NCBI GenBank assembly: GCA_014905825.1 | Contig: JACGCN010000056.1 | Location: 62,001-126,000, forward strand | DNA: 64,000 bases | Direction of reading: 5' to 3' | Origin: Lyophyllum atratum | Taxonomy: Eukaryota; Basidiomycota; Agaricomycetes; Agaricales; Lyophyllaceae | Shown: one piece after another, positions 1 through 10,889 of the stretch | How positions within the stretch are numbered: the stretch's first letter is position 1 | Layout of the letters: each line of letters starts with the position of its first letter | Made by a program: the position numbers and the translations under genes | Notes under the pieces: model-generated | What the model was told of the DNA's origin: nothing | The model's database searches: none | Seen by the model: only the letters and a program-made list of their open reading frames with translations

Positions 1-1551
1 AAAAGATGGAGATTAGCGTACCTGAAGGACTTACACTTTTCAAAAGTCATGGAGGCGATTAGATCAGACGAGCCGGATGTACCGGAATATCCGCAATATC
101 ACTACAGCGAGAAAGGGTTAATCTTTTTCGAAGATGGATTAGGAAACACGAGGCTTTGCGTACCCGAGGAATTGAAAATCGAGCTCATGCGTGAAACGCA
201 TGATAACGCAAGCGAGGCGGCTCATGGAGGTTACTTCAAAACGTACAACCGAATTAGCGCAACATATTATTGGCCAAGAATGTCTAGAGACATCAAGAGA
301 TTCGTACAAACTTGTGACATCTGTCAAAAGTCGAAACCGAAGCGACACGCACCTCTCGGCCTTTTACAATCAGTCCCTATTCCAAGTCAACCTTTTGAAG
401 TAGTCACTATGGACTTTATACCTGAACTACCCGAGTCAAATGGGTTCGATAATATTCTAGTGATAGTAGATAAGCTGACGAAGTACGCAATATTCATCCC
501 TACAACCACTACGATCTCGGAGAGCGGAACGGCTCAACTATTCTTTCATCATGTGGTGTCCAAATACGGGTTACCGAGGCAAGTGATCACCGATCGTGAC
601 ACCCGATGGCGGGGCGATTTCTGGAAAGAGATATGTCGGTTGATGGGCACACAACGAGCCCTGACTACGTCATATCATCCTCAGGCAGATGGACAAACGG
701 AAGTAATGAACCAGTACCTAGAGATCGCGTTAAGAGCCTATATTGGTCCAGAAAGAGATGATTGGGCTAACTTACTAGATGTATTAGAGCTCTCCTATAA
801 CACGTCTCCACACACGGCTACCGGATTCTCGCCAGCATATTTATTGCGAGGCTTCCATCCAAACACGAGGACGACCCTGATCCATAACCCAGAAGGAATA
901 AGCCGACCGTCTAACTCTATGGAGGAAGATACGATGGAAACATTGCATGAAAAGGCACTAACGATGATGGAAGCATTCGAAGCGGACCGAAAACGAGCGA
1001 TAGACGCGCTTACTGTTGGTCAAGCATTTCAAAAACGGGCGTACAACAGCGGAAGATTAAACATTCAATTCTTGGAGGGAGATAAGGTATTGATTAATCC
1101 GCATTCCCTAAAACTTTTGAAGAAAGTAAGCGGTAGAGGGCAGAAGCTCTTAATGAAATACGACGGACCGTTCGAAATCTCGGAGAAAATCAGTCCAGTT
1201 GCTTACAGAATACGAATGCCGCCATCATATGGCATACATCCTGTGATCAACATTGCTCACCTGGAGAAATATCACGAGTCCCCGCCGGACCTAGGACCCA
1301 GACCCAAAAAGGAATTAAATCGCGAAGATTTCGATACAGAAGACGACTACGACGTGGAGGCAGTCGTTGGCGAGTCTTGGAAGAAAGGCAGAAACGGTAG
1401 GAGGATCCCAATATATCGGACGCGGTACGTAGGATACGGCCCGGAATATGATTTATGGCACACCGCTGATGGACTACGAAACGCGCACTACGCGTTGAAG
1501 GAATGGTTGGACCAAAAGAAGAAGCGCAATACTCTAAACAGGCGAAAATAA
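1..1551 (+). CDS. Ty3/gypsy pol, 3' part: integrase and chromodomain (5' end outside window)
   Basis: Retrotransposon integrase that would insert the reverse-transcribed element into the genome. The frame is already open at base 1, so the protease, reverse transcriptase and RNase H lie upstream of the window. Seen in order: an H2C2 zinc-binding region (two His near 195-230, then CDIC near 315-325), the integrase core with DFIPELP, the ITDRDTRW block and the DGQTEVMN glutamate, and a C-terminal chromodomain (about 1345-1530) with the YRTRYVGYGPEYDLW block. The chromodomain is known in chromoviruses for directing insertion to marked chromatin. The stop codon is at 1549-1551, about 1.1 kb before the LTR. 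No internal stop is seen, so this part looks functional. Confidence 0.93.
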   Translation, partial: KRWRLAYLKDLHFSKVMEAIRSDEPDVPEYPQYHYSEKGLIFFEDGLGNTRLCVPEELKIELMRETHDNASEAAHGGYFKTYNRISATYYWPRMSRDIKRFVQTCDICQKSKPKRHAPLGLLQSVPIPSQPFEVVTMDFIPELPESNGFDNILVIVDKLTKYAIFIPTTTTISESGTAQLFFHHVVSKYGLPRQVITDRDTRWRGDFWKEICRLMGTQRALTTSYHPQADGQTEVMNQYLEIALRAYIGPERDDWANLLDVLELSYNTSPHTATGFSPAYLLRGFHPNTRTTLIHNPEGISRPSNSMEEDTMETLHEKALTMMEAFEADRKRAIDALTVGQAFQKRAYNSGRLNIQFLEGDKVLINPHSLKLLKKVSGRGQKLLMKYDGPFEISEKISPVAYRIRMPPSYGIHPVINIAHLEKYHESPPDLGPRPKKELNREDFDTEDDYDVEAVVGESWKKGRNGRRIPIYRTRYVGYGPEYDLWHTADGLRNAHYALKEWLDQKKKRNTLNRRK

Positions 1552-1668
1552 CGCGTCTGAAAACATATTTAAACCATACGATTCAAAATCTAAAAGATAT
1601 CGACACCCAGTGCTCGAAACCCCTCGAATTCAGCGCCTTTCATCTTCTCTACTATCTACTCCTCAACC

Positions 1669-2612
1669 ATGTCCAACCAATCCTATTCCCCCGAGAACGC
1701 TCAACTCGAGCTCCTCGCTACTCAGCTCGTCCAACAAGTAACCAACTCAGTATCGCCTTTACATCGTATTCTGAACGCGCAAGATATCATTCCTATCGTC
1801 ATGGACAACAAGGACCTCGGTTGTATCATTAAACCCGACATCGCCGTCAGTCTATATCACTCCCTCGAAAGCCTTGCTTTCAATATCGCCAACGCCGCCA
1901 ATCACTCTATACCCCAGAACGGAGATCGTCCATCCCTTTTCATTCACCACGTTCTCTTTAGGGAACTGGGACTTCCCCCGCCACGACTTCTACTCATGCC
2001 CTCGATGTTAACGGGAATTAATCCTCTATTCAGTCGCTTTTCGCGCGAGGACTTGAACACCTTGTACAACGAACTGCAGGTATTTATTAAAAACTATATA
2101 AACGAATCCTTTTACTGAAGCGATAATTTAAGATCGCAGGAAGGGAGGCTATCCAATGGATTGTGCATGCACGAATTCGCACGGCACAACTGGGTCATGC
2201 AGCGTCTTGGGTTTGGAGCAGCGTTCCGAACTACGGCCCGAGCTTTACCTTCAACGGTGTTCGTTGGGAACGTCGTAGGGACGTCCGGGCTTCTGCGGTG
2301 CCATCGAGTAGGGCTGATAGCAACATCGGCGCGGTCGTTCTTCATCCGACTCTGTCGAGCGCTGATGCGCGAGCCGAAACTTACAATAACCTGGTCACCC
2401 CGATCGACCAGATCAATTCCGCATCTGATACCGATGCTTCACGTGCGCCGTCTTCCATGTCTAACACATCAATTCTAACCAACACGACTTCCGTCGACTC
2501 AACCGTCGCTAACACTGACGCCGACTCTGTGAAAGAGGAAAGCATGGACGACGAGTACGACGACGAATGCGACTTCGATGATGTGGAGATGTCGGGCGAA
2601 GAGGGTGAATAG
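1669..2612 (+). CDS. Spliced accessory gene of the Ty3/gypsy element, function unknown
   Basis: This gene lies between pol and the 3' LTR of the same element on the same strand. Exon 1 (1669-2079) and exon 2 (2148-2612) join in phase across a 68-bp intron (donor GTATTT, acceptor GGAG), giving about 291 aa. The N-terminal half is predicted helical. The C-terminal half has a WSSVPNYGPSFTFNGVRW segment and ends in a long Ser/Thr-rich then very acidic tail (EEESM...GEEGE type). I do not recognise the family. Position and orientation suggest an element-encoded extra protein rather than a host gene. The upstream gap from pol is 117 bp, so it could be expressed from its own promoter or by splicing of the genomic transcript. 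The intron is inferred. Confidence 0.6.
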
Positions 2613-2633
2613 AAGCAGGAAGGCAGGGGGGGG
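2611..2633 (+). other. Polypurine tract of the Ty3/gypsy element
   Basis: A purine-rich run with a block of eight G lies directly before the TG that opens the LTR. This is the expected primer site for plus-strand DNA synthesis. Confidence 0.65.
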
Positions 2634-2635
2634 TA

Positions 2636-3431
2636 TGTTGTGGTATAGCGTACTACGGCCCTAGTATAGCTACTAAAGTTACTTACAGCACTTACCTCCA
2701 GCTTCTATACAAAACTCTTACTAAGTTTTCCCCTCTTTCAATTCTGTTTCTATTGTACTATCATTCATATGACTTCAGAAAACCTTACGTTAAATAAATA
2801 CTTCAGTTTTTACATGTATTGAACTCGTCTCGAGGTAACGAGCCTTGCCCACTACATAGATGATGCCGAGAAGGCCGAACCAAACAGACCGATGCCAAAT
2901 ATCGGACTCCGTTCGCCTGAATGCCGGTAACAAATAAACAAACCAAAGTTCGGGGAATTGCCGAACTCGTGGTAAACGCGTTGAACACGCCGAGATCCCC
3001 GAACTCGAGGCAAACGCGCGATGTAAGGGACGCACAACGCGTGTTCGGACTCGGACAAGGTATGCCCGAGACCGAGGCTTAGATAGTATATAAACCGTAG
3101 TATTAGCATGAATAGAACTTACCTTTTTACCCCATTACATTTGTGTGAGCTAAGTTTCACTTGAAGAATCTAAGAATTCTTGCATCCGCGCCGTTGAACT
3201 TAACAATATTGCCAAGCGCTATTGTTAAGGGTTACTTTGGGCACGTATATCATTGCTTCGCGCTGATATCCTCAAACCAACGCCGCGTTTACTTGGCTTT
3301 TAGGTCTTTAGGACGACTTTTACTTACAAATTGGATTTGGATTCATTAAGATTCTAAATACTTTGACTAACTACTTAGAATCCCTACGCGTATATTCAAC
3401 GAATACACCAACATTACGCCGGAGCATAACA
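2636..3431 (+). repeat. 3' LTR of the Ty3/gypsy element (about 796 bp)
   Basis: It starts TGTTGTG and ends CATAACA, a 6 of 7 inverted terminal match with TG...CA ends, directly after the polypurine tract. A TATA-like element (AGTATATAAACC, about 3086-3097) sits where an LTR promoter would. The 5' LTR is outside the window, so age and target duplication cannot be judged. The bases after the LTR are ATACT. Confidence 0.75.
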
Positions 3432-4344
3432 ATACTCTTGCCTTTCCTGCCCTGCTGCTACCGCTCTTCTTCTTTCTCTTTTGCTCAGGGTGCTTCTCAT
3501 CTGCACCGTTCTCACTGTTATCTTCCTAACTTACTGGTCACACCGCGAAAAAGACAACAATCGGACCGTACCAAGGTCGACGAGTCGATTGGAGTTCAAC
3601 CAGACAATACGAAGGACATTGGGATGCATAGTTTAGGAGGTATGAGTAGCATCTCAGTATAGACATAGAGAGTCTGAAGTAGAGTTATGCTGGAGAGAAC
3701 ATGAAATATTCTGAGTATGTATAACCCATGAAACAACGTAATTCAGTCGATGCAGCAGCATGCAGCTATGCGATGCAAAATTCTTATTCTTTCTTATCTA
3801 CCAATTCTCCTTAACTGGACGGGAGTCACCGGGGAAAAAAAGACAGAGTCGGGGACTGGCGCTTGCGCCGCTAACGATAGATAATGTACAGTCTAGTGTG
3901 TTTTAAGTTACACTGAGTGGCGCAGTATTGTATGCCTTTTTAGAGACTTACAATCATGTGAATGCATGTGACTTTTTTGTCGAGTGTCTGTACCGTTGTT
4001 TATGTAATAATATGTCCCCCTTGAACATGCGTCTCTGACTTCTCGTCACATCCGTCCTGTATCCCTGGTGTTGATGGTCTGTATAATGTCGAAACGTAGT
4101 GAGTCTCGTTGCTTGGTTACTCTATTGCTCCTATGTGCGTAGATAGTGTAAGAGCAGAGTGTATCAGGAATTCCAAATACTAAATGGAGGAAGCTGTGTT
4201 CCTGGTCGTAGGATTCGCGTCCTTCTCAGATGGGTCGGCCTACTCCGTTTCATGGGCTGAATCGGGGGTTCTTAATTTTTGTTGTTCATTTAAGGTCCTC
4301 GTTTGTATCCTCTGCCTTTACCCCATCAATAGCGCTCTCAATAC
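3432..4344. other. LTR flank with a possible 3' coding remnant; upstream region of the Cys-rich gene
   Basis: From about 3435 to 3640 one plus frame without its own start encodes a Leu-rich, membrane-like stretch followed by a charged tail and a stop. It could be the last exon of a host gene cut by the retroelement, but nothing supports it beyond composition. A copy of the island's 23-bp motif lies at 3986-4008. Nothing else is recognised. Confidence 0.3.
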
Positions 4345-5112
4345 ATGGCTTACTTATTACCTCCTCGCAGCGCCTCCCCCTTGACCGTCGAGGGTACATC
4401 CATCCTCAAGAACGTGCTGCTACCCCACGCCGCGGTAAGACATTGCTCGTCCCCTTACTTGTCCTTTATTTTCTTTGCTTACTTCAGAACTGCATAGGTC
4501 CCCGATTCTTGCAGTTCGTGTGCTGGCGACCCATTGAGGGGTCCGTGCAAACTTGAGGGTTGGGGGGTTGCATGCAGATGTTGCATTGCTCTTGGAACAG
4601 GGCAAACATGTAGCTATCGCCTGCCCGTGCCCGCGCGCAATGCGCTTGCTGAAAGGCTGCAGAATGTCCCTGATATTCCGTTGAGTATGTCGCTGCGCTG
4701 AATCTTATTCTTCCTTAATCTTATGCGTTTTGCTCAAGGCGTAAAGGCTTTGTTTGAGGCGTTTTCTAGAGTTGGTCGAGACCGCGCGGCTGCTGAAGTC
4801 CGGGTCGCGACCCATGGCTATGCTCAAGCACTTGCCATGACCGAACTTTTCTTAGCCCGTGCATCCGACGAAGCTCTCTGTGCTGAGGTCATTCGAGTGC
4901 TCGATGATGATATGAACCACGGCAGCCGTCTTCCGCCTGACTGCCTCACGACACTCACTCAGGTACTCTACGAACCGTATCTCGGCTTCCGTTCTCGAGA
5001 GACACTATTTAAACGGGGTGAACATTTGAAGGAGTTGCTTAAGGAGATGGAGGATGAAGACGGCGTCGCCGATGCGATAGTTGACAATGGCCTGGCATAT
5101 GATGGCCTCTGA
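4345..5112 (+). CDS. Small Cys-rich protein, putative zinc-binding, unknown function
   Basis: Three exons (4345-4434, 4498-4684, 4739-5112) join in phase to 216 aa. The donors are GTAAGA and GTATGT, the acceptors CATAG and CTCAAG. Exon 2 carries eight Cys in about 40 residues, including CSSC, a CRCC block and TCSYR, a spacing typical of small zinc-binding modules. Exon 3 is helical and ends in an acidic Lys/Glu/Asp-rich segment. The family is not identified. The next gene is convergent, with its stop at 5894. Introns and frame look intact, so this is not obviously a relic. The DNA-binding role that such clusters often have in fungi is only an inference. Confidence 0.6.
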
Positions 5113-5893
5113 TCCAGTAGGCCACCGTCCTGCCGCAGTGCCCGCTGTTTTTTTGATGATGTGCGTAAGATCTTACTGCTTCCTAACACTAAATATTGAC
5201 CACTTTCCCTTTGTACAGTTTTTAACAGAGTGTGTATTAGAGGTCGCCGTTAGCTACATATTTATACGCTCGACCAAGGTCCCATCACCCGTGTATGCCT
5301 CGCTGTCCACATTACCATCCGAACAATTTCCCTTCAGTGTCTATATAAATCTTTGTGACGACGGACTAAAGCTGGAACACATACCCCGGTGCTGAACGCG
5401 TTAAGTGACTGAACTAATAAGTGTTGCCAGGATCCAAACCCGCACCCTCGTCGTTGGGCTCCCTCCTCGATCACACCGCATCCCTGGCCTACGATGCCCA
5501 TATTTCAATCAACTTGCTTGTTGCTAAACTTATCTGCCTTGTTCGTTTGATATATTCACGTGATTTCGTGCGACATCCTTCAACTGTGTCTGTACTGTTG
5601 ATTACGTTATGCTGTCGATTCCCAACATCATTGTCCTTCCAGACTGCCTACGTCCCTTCCAACACGCATATAAGACTGCTCGTCTCTTCTGTTTCGTTGG
5701 CATACTATTGGTGGACTGTATATTTAAAAAATTTGCCAAGGTCAATGTGTTCTGAGGTGGTGTATTTCTGATCACGTGACCAATCTGTGCATCCTATACG
5801 TGTAGCACACATAGGAGTACAGTGCCTTGCCTTGAATATGCGTTGCAGGCCATCTTCCGTTATTGGGATGCATGTACATATAATTGGTGTGTT
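5113..5893. other. Spacer between convergent genes, with one copy of the 23-bp motif
   Basis: No reading frame here has coding character. A motif copy lies at 5588-5610 (plus orientation), between two stop codons, so it is not simply a promoter element of a following gene. Confidence 0.5.
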
Positions 5894-7659
5894 CTACATG
5901 TTATTTCCTTGCTCGTCATCCACTGTCATGTCGTTGATACGCTTTCTGACGTCATATACCTCTGCATCCTCCAGCGACCTGAGCTTCCTCTTCAGTGTGA
6001 CTGTTCCTTTCTCGCTATGGACTTCGGGCTCCTATCACACGCTATTATATACTCGTGAGTGATGCGATGATAATACTAGTTCTCACCTTCATCTTCTTAT
6101 AGTTCGAGCTTTTAGCCAGCAGAGTCAAGGACCGTAAAACCACTATCATCCGGCTCTTGCTTGTTCTGCCATCCTTCAGCGCTATAGCCTTGAATGACAA
6201 CTGCGCCGCTACTATGTCCCCTATCCTAAACGCTTGGGGACCGATCTTCTCATATCTGGTGGGGTTGTTCTCGATCACGACAAAAAAAAAACTAAAAAGA
6301 AAAAGAAAATATGCACCTGCGCTTTCCCTCCAGGCAGCCCTTCGCTTCTGAGTACTGGACGACGTTGTCTTCCGTCCGCACATAACCTTTTTTAAGAAAG
6401 CTATCCATCACAGAATGAGGGTCACTGCCCGCATCGAACGGTATGTGCTGCTGTTCACTACCGTCTTTGATGTTAGTGACGAGCATGTTCGACATGTCCA
6501 GGTGTTTGTTCCCCTCTCCCGCCAGACCGTCTTTCCAGCTCTCGAGCACACCTTCTTCAAACACCCTGTCGAACAGTTCCCACACCGCACCTGCAGCAAC
6601 TACAGCATCCTTGAACCGGTCTGATCCTAGGCCATCGAGACTAATCACCTGCTTTAAGAACCTTATTTTTCCCTGATCTCTGCGTTAGTGTGCGCGGTGT
6701 CAGTCTGTGCGCTCTGTTTACGTGGCACACACTCACAGATTTTTTAGGCCTATTTTCAAAGGTGGGAGCTCTTTCTTGGTTAAGGCTCCATAAACTGTGA
6801 GGATGCATTCTTCGTCTGTTGGGTTGCCTTTGTCATCTGCGTGTACCAGGGCAAAAACTTTTTCCTTGACAACTTCTTTAATTCTAACGCTCTCAAACCA
6901 TTTAGGATCCTGGTCTCTGCAATTAATTTGTCTGCACTTTCTCGTAGACGCGGGGTTTACCTTGAGCAGATCATGGAGACATGTTTCGTCTTCGTTCTTA
7001 CTTTCGTCCGTCAGACGCTCAATACTCTGTTCTATGTACTCGTCTTAGTGTGTCATAATCAACTCATATGGTTTATCCTTGCTCACTTGCTGAATCTTTG
7101 CTGTATGCGGGCTCCATGTTCACGATACTGCCAGGGCACTTGTCTTGTGCGTATGGTGGTTGAAAACTGGAGGTCTAATCTGTGGCCCATGCATTATCCA
7201 GAATATTGCTCTTCTTTCCCGCTCTCTCCCCTATGTGCTTCCTCGGATCTGCGCTCATCGTCGTTCGTACTGTTTGGGTCAAAGCGTGGCTTCATACTGT
7301 TCCACTTTTGCTCCCCCGTATTCCTCTCTTGAAAGCTGTTCTGCGCTCCGCGGGGCCGCTACTTTGGTTCAACTCGAGTTCATCAGCATATACAGGTGCT
7401 TATCTTAGATTCCTATTACTTCGCTTCTCTTCAGTATGTTGCTGCTTCTTTATTAGCTGACTCCTTATCTATCTGTCACCCGTTGCTGATGGAGTTTCAG
7501 CTCCAGTGTTTTCTCCCTCATGGTGGTTGTTAACCCATCGGCTGGCCTGATTCCATTTACCTCCAAATATTGCATTCTATGATTGATTCGCAGTTGCTGT
7601 ACACCGCGGAGTTTATCCATCAGTCCCCCATTTTTCCTCTTCGGGCTCGCCCTGTTCAT
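5894..7659 (-). CDS. Multi-exon gene of unknown function (accessory island)
   Basis: Read on the minus strand, five exons join in phase: 7087-7174, 6737-7043, 6317-6679, 6087-6291 and 5894-6031 (stop). All have GT donors and AG acceptors. The product has a central region with ENNPTRYEKIGPQAFRIGD and ends in a short charged tail after VHSEKGTVTLKRKL. I recall similar sequences as anonymous proteins in Agaricomycetes but cannot name a function. The start (ATG at 7659, MNRASPKRK) and a possible exon at about 7290-7395 are plausible, but the junctions between 7608 and 7175 are not resolved, so the first third may be mis-modelled or decayed. It is head-to-head with the gene starting at 7717. Confidence 0.6.
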
Positions 7660-7716
7660 TCACGTTTATAACGCTCATTTGCTCCCTATCTCTATCTTGT
7701 ACTTCCTCGCCCTCCT
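7660..7716. promoter_or_regulatory. 57-bp divergent spacer between two head-to-head start codons
   Basis: The start codons at 7659 (minus) and 7717 (plus) are only 57 bp apart. The spacer contains a GTTTATAAC segment that could serve as a TATA-like element. Transcripts from both sides would start inside the partner's 5' region or in this spacer. Confidence 0.4.
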
Positions 7717-10458
7717 ATGGCTCCACGAAAGCCCTCGAAATCGTCTGCCTCAGCCCCACGTCCCCTGGAATCCCAGCTCGATGGCTTGTTAGTGTGTTTT
7801 TTTTTTTTTTTTTGCCCTGTCCATTGTGTTGTGTGGACTACTGACATTCGCTGTATTTTCTTTTTGCAGAACCGACGACAAGTTCTCCGCGTTCGTATTT
7901 CTGGCCTTCACTGAAATAGTCACGATCCTGATTTTATCCCGGGCATATCATCCAACGGCAGCATTTTCAAGTCTGCACTTGCGGCTTCATCTTCAGGTCG
8001 TGTCGCTCCTGTCAACCAGCCTGCAAGCCCGAGCAAGCGTAAGACCGCGCCCGTTGATGATATGTATGTTTTACAGCCTTCCTGGAGCTTTTCAAAACTT
8101 AATATTATGTCCAGCTCCACTTCGTCTACGCCATCTCCCAAGAAAAAGCAGGTTGTAGCATCAACACCTGGTTCCGCTGTTATGTACGACCTCCATATGT
8201 TTGACTCCCTTATCTAATAATTCTTTTTATTTGTCATCGCATAGACGGGCAATGGCAGGACTTTCCGCTGAGGACCCGTTTTTGTCTCCTCTTGGGCGCT
8301 CATCGTTAGTTCTTTTATTTTTTAATTTTTTTTTGCTGTCTTCGACTATTCCACTTATACGCTTGTATTTTGCTTGTTAAGCCGTGCCCGTGTACCATCC
8401 GAAAAGGCTGCAGCCGCCTTGGCGGCAAAATCCGTGATAGCCTTAGGTTCCAAGGCCTCGTCGTTGACCCGAGTGAGGATAAAGCAGGAACCTTTGGATG
8501 CGTATCCCAGCCCTCTCAAAATCGACACTACGCCCAAGTCGAAGGCTTCGGCGTCTTCACCCATCTCCCTGTCTTCGGACGATGAAGATGAACTCCCCAC
8601 TGTTGCCGAGTTCGTGCCTTTTTTCCACTTGTCAATGCTTTCGTTTCCTCACTACTTATGTCCTTAGCATTTCTCGTAATCTATTCCTTGACAAAAAGGC
8701 ATCCAACCATTTTTATGAAGACAATGGTCCCCTCCCACCCAAGGATGAGGGGGCCCGTTCTTCGGGGTACCTTCTGGATGGCTTTGTCGTACCAGATTCC
8801 GATTTTGACGAGGCAGAGCATTCGGATGCGTCCAATGCGGCCGGCAAGAGGAGCTCCATAAAAGGTAAGTATGATGACATGCGCATAACCCCCTCCCCCC
8901 CGATCACCCCTGTCCGACGTGGGCGGAAACTCGTACTTGAAGATGATGCCGAGAATGAGGAGGTTGAGGCGCCAATTCCTACTACTCTTCCCAGTAATCC
9001 TATCATTGGCTCCTCATCGGCAGACGAACAGTAAGCCTTCTTCTACCCCTCTGTCTATATTTCCTATTGTTACATACTGTGTGCTGACAGCATACCCTTT
9101 ACACAGTGAAGATGGCGTGGAGCTGGATGTCACTGCCCTCCCAGTCATGGACTTGGACGTACAGGACCCTCTCATGCAGGGCGCTTATGCCCAGCTACCA
9201 TTGATAAAGTAAGTTATCTACGTTTTTACTGTCTTTATTATTACTAAAGTCCTTTTGAACTCCATTTTTACTTGAACCTTTCAGAAATCGTGCGTTCATT
9301 GAGCCGTATGGCTACGACAAACACTTGGGATCCGAACCCCGCAACACCATCCGCATCAGTGTTCTCCAGAATTATATGTCGGACGAAAACCTCGGGTACG
9401 TCCCCCCTGTCGCGTCCTGCGCTGTGCCCATCCTTCCTACTATTTAATCCCTTTTCCTTTAGTTCTCTGTTCCGCGCACTCCTATTCGTTAAGCATGGCT
9501 TCTATATCAACATGGCCCGGGTGGACCTTTCAATCCTCGCGTCTTCATTCCGTCGTATTACCCTGAAGCAGGACGGAGCCTATGCCAACTGCGTGATGAA
9601 CGGGGTGGTATCCAGCTGCGATCTTGTGGGCCCCGGTGTATTGGCCGGGTCTAGTAACCTGGAGTCCGAGAAGTTTCTTCAACACCGGATCAGTATATTT
9701 CCCTTCCGCCAGGAAATCGTTCGCGATATCGGAGCTATCTTCCAGGTCCTTCAGCTGCCTTCTACAGGCGTTAAAGGCACATATTCCAAAGGCGGATTTG
9801 CTTTTGTCACTCGTGGACAGGGTAAACGTGCTGCAATGTCCTATGGTCAGTTCGTACTCTACTTGTTCTTGAATCTTTTTAATTAAGGTCTCGATCTAGC
9901 GGCTGGTTACGCTGTTCCGAAGGAGCTACCGGGTCCGGACCTCGCAGCCCATAGCGACCTCTTTGCCGTTGACGCTGTCCCGGTTGCCACTAGTGTTGCC
10001 AGCAGCTATGCTACTAAGGCTGTGTTAGAGTACGACGACGTCGGCATGTTTTTTTACTAACTGTTCCTATCTCATTCATAACTAATTTGTTCTGCAGTGC
10101 CAATCTACGATGGTCGTTCCGAGACCGGCCGGCCTTTCCGTTTCGACCCCCAGGATTTCAAAGATCTTCCAACCTGGAGGCCCTACATGCAAAACCGGTC
10201 CAACTTGCCTCCCCTTTCGGTCATCAGTGTTGGTTACTCAGCCAACTGGTACACTTTAGACCGCACAAACCCCACCGCGCAGAGGTTAGCTTCACCTCTC
10301 GAGTTGGCTTCTATGTCTGACTGCACCTTATCAGGTACTTGTCCACGAACGTGCTGTTCGTGATAGTAATAAACACTCCTTCCTCTCTTCTTACAAGTGG
10401 AGGAGGCAGCGCCGTTGCTGGTGGGGGGGCTAGTGGTAAGGGAAAGGCCAGGGCCTGA
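7717..10458 (+). CDS. 661-aa protein of unknown function, 12 exons (accessory island)
   Basis: Exons: 7717-7787, 7920-8063, 8115-8183, 8245-8304, 8382-8609, 8668-9030, 9107-9208, 9285-9395, 9463-9845, 9900-10043, 10098-10284 and 10335-10458. They sum to 662 codons without a frame error. Intron 10 appears to use a GC donor (10044). The N-terminal half is Ser/Pro-rich and acidic with basic patches (SPSKRK, PKKK), typical of a disordered nuclear region. The conserved-looking core starts near MQGAYAQLPL and runs through LFRALLFVKHGFYINMARVD to GYSANWYTLDRTNP. The end is a Gly-rich basic tail. I recall the core as an expanded anonymous Agaricomycete family; no catalytic motif is apparent. An alternative acceptor at 7869 would change exon 2. 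Confidence 0.7.
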
Positions 10459-10889
10459 AATCGTACTATACTATCATCTCGTGTTCGCTATGTGGTGGGT
10501 TGGCAGTTTTCTTACTCGATGTCTGTACTCGTGCCGTATATCTTTCACATGTCCGCATATGCTCGTACGCCTCTATGGCCAAATGAAAAAAAATTGATGC
10601 ACTTACTACTCAGCTTAGTATCCGCTCCAGGCATATTGGTTTTTTTAGCGAATGAAATTCGTGTCCCACTTTTTGGCCCTTGGTCGGATGTCTGTACTAT
10701 AGCTTACATAATTAGCCCCGTGACTCTACTGTTTGGAATGTTTGCAGTCAATCTAAGATTTGTACGTCATGTTATTGCTCTCGTGTTGTTGACATTTGCC
10801 TGTCTGTACTTTCGTTTACGTAATGTGTCCCGTGACTCTGCTGTTTTGAACTGTCGCGGTCACTCTAGAGTCTACCACTTTATACTCTC
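10459..10889. other. Spacer with two copies of the 23-bp motif
   Basis: Motif copies lie at 10690-10712 and 10802-10824, both followed by CCCCGTGACTCT or TCCCGTGACTCT. A weaker half-copy starts at 10521. No coding sequence is seen. Confidence 0.55.

Noticed and set aside
3858..3874. GGCGC-TT-GCGCC hairpin followed by CTAA, resembling a Helitron 3' end
   Set aside because: The hairpin is only 5 bp and the CTAA follows after one base instead of about ten. No Helitron coding sequence lies upstream within the window.
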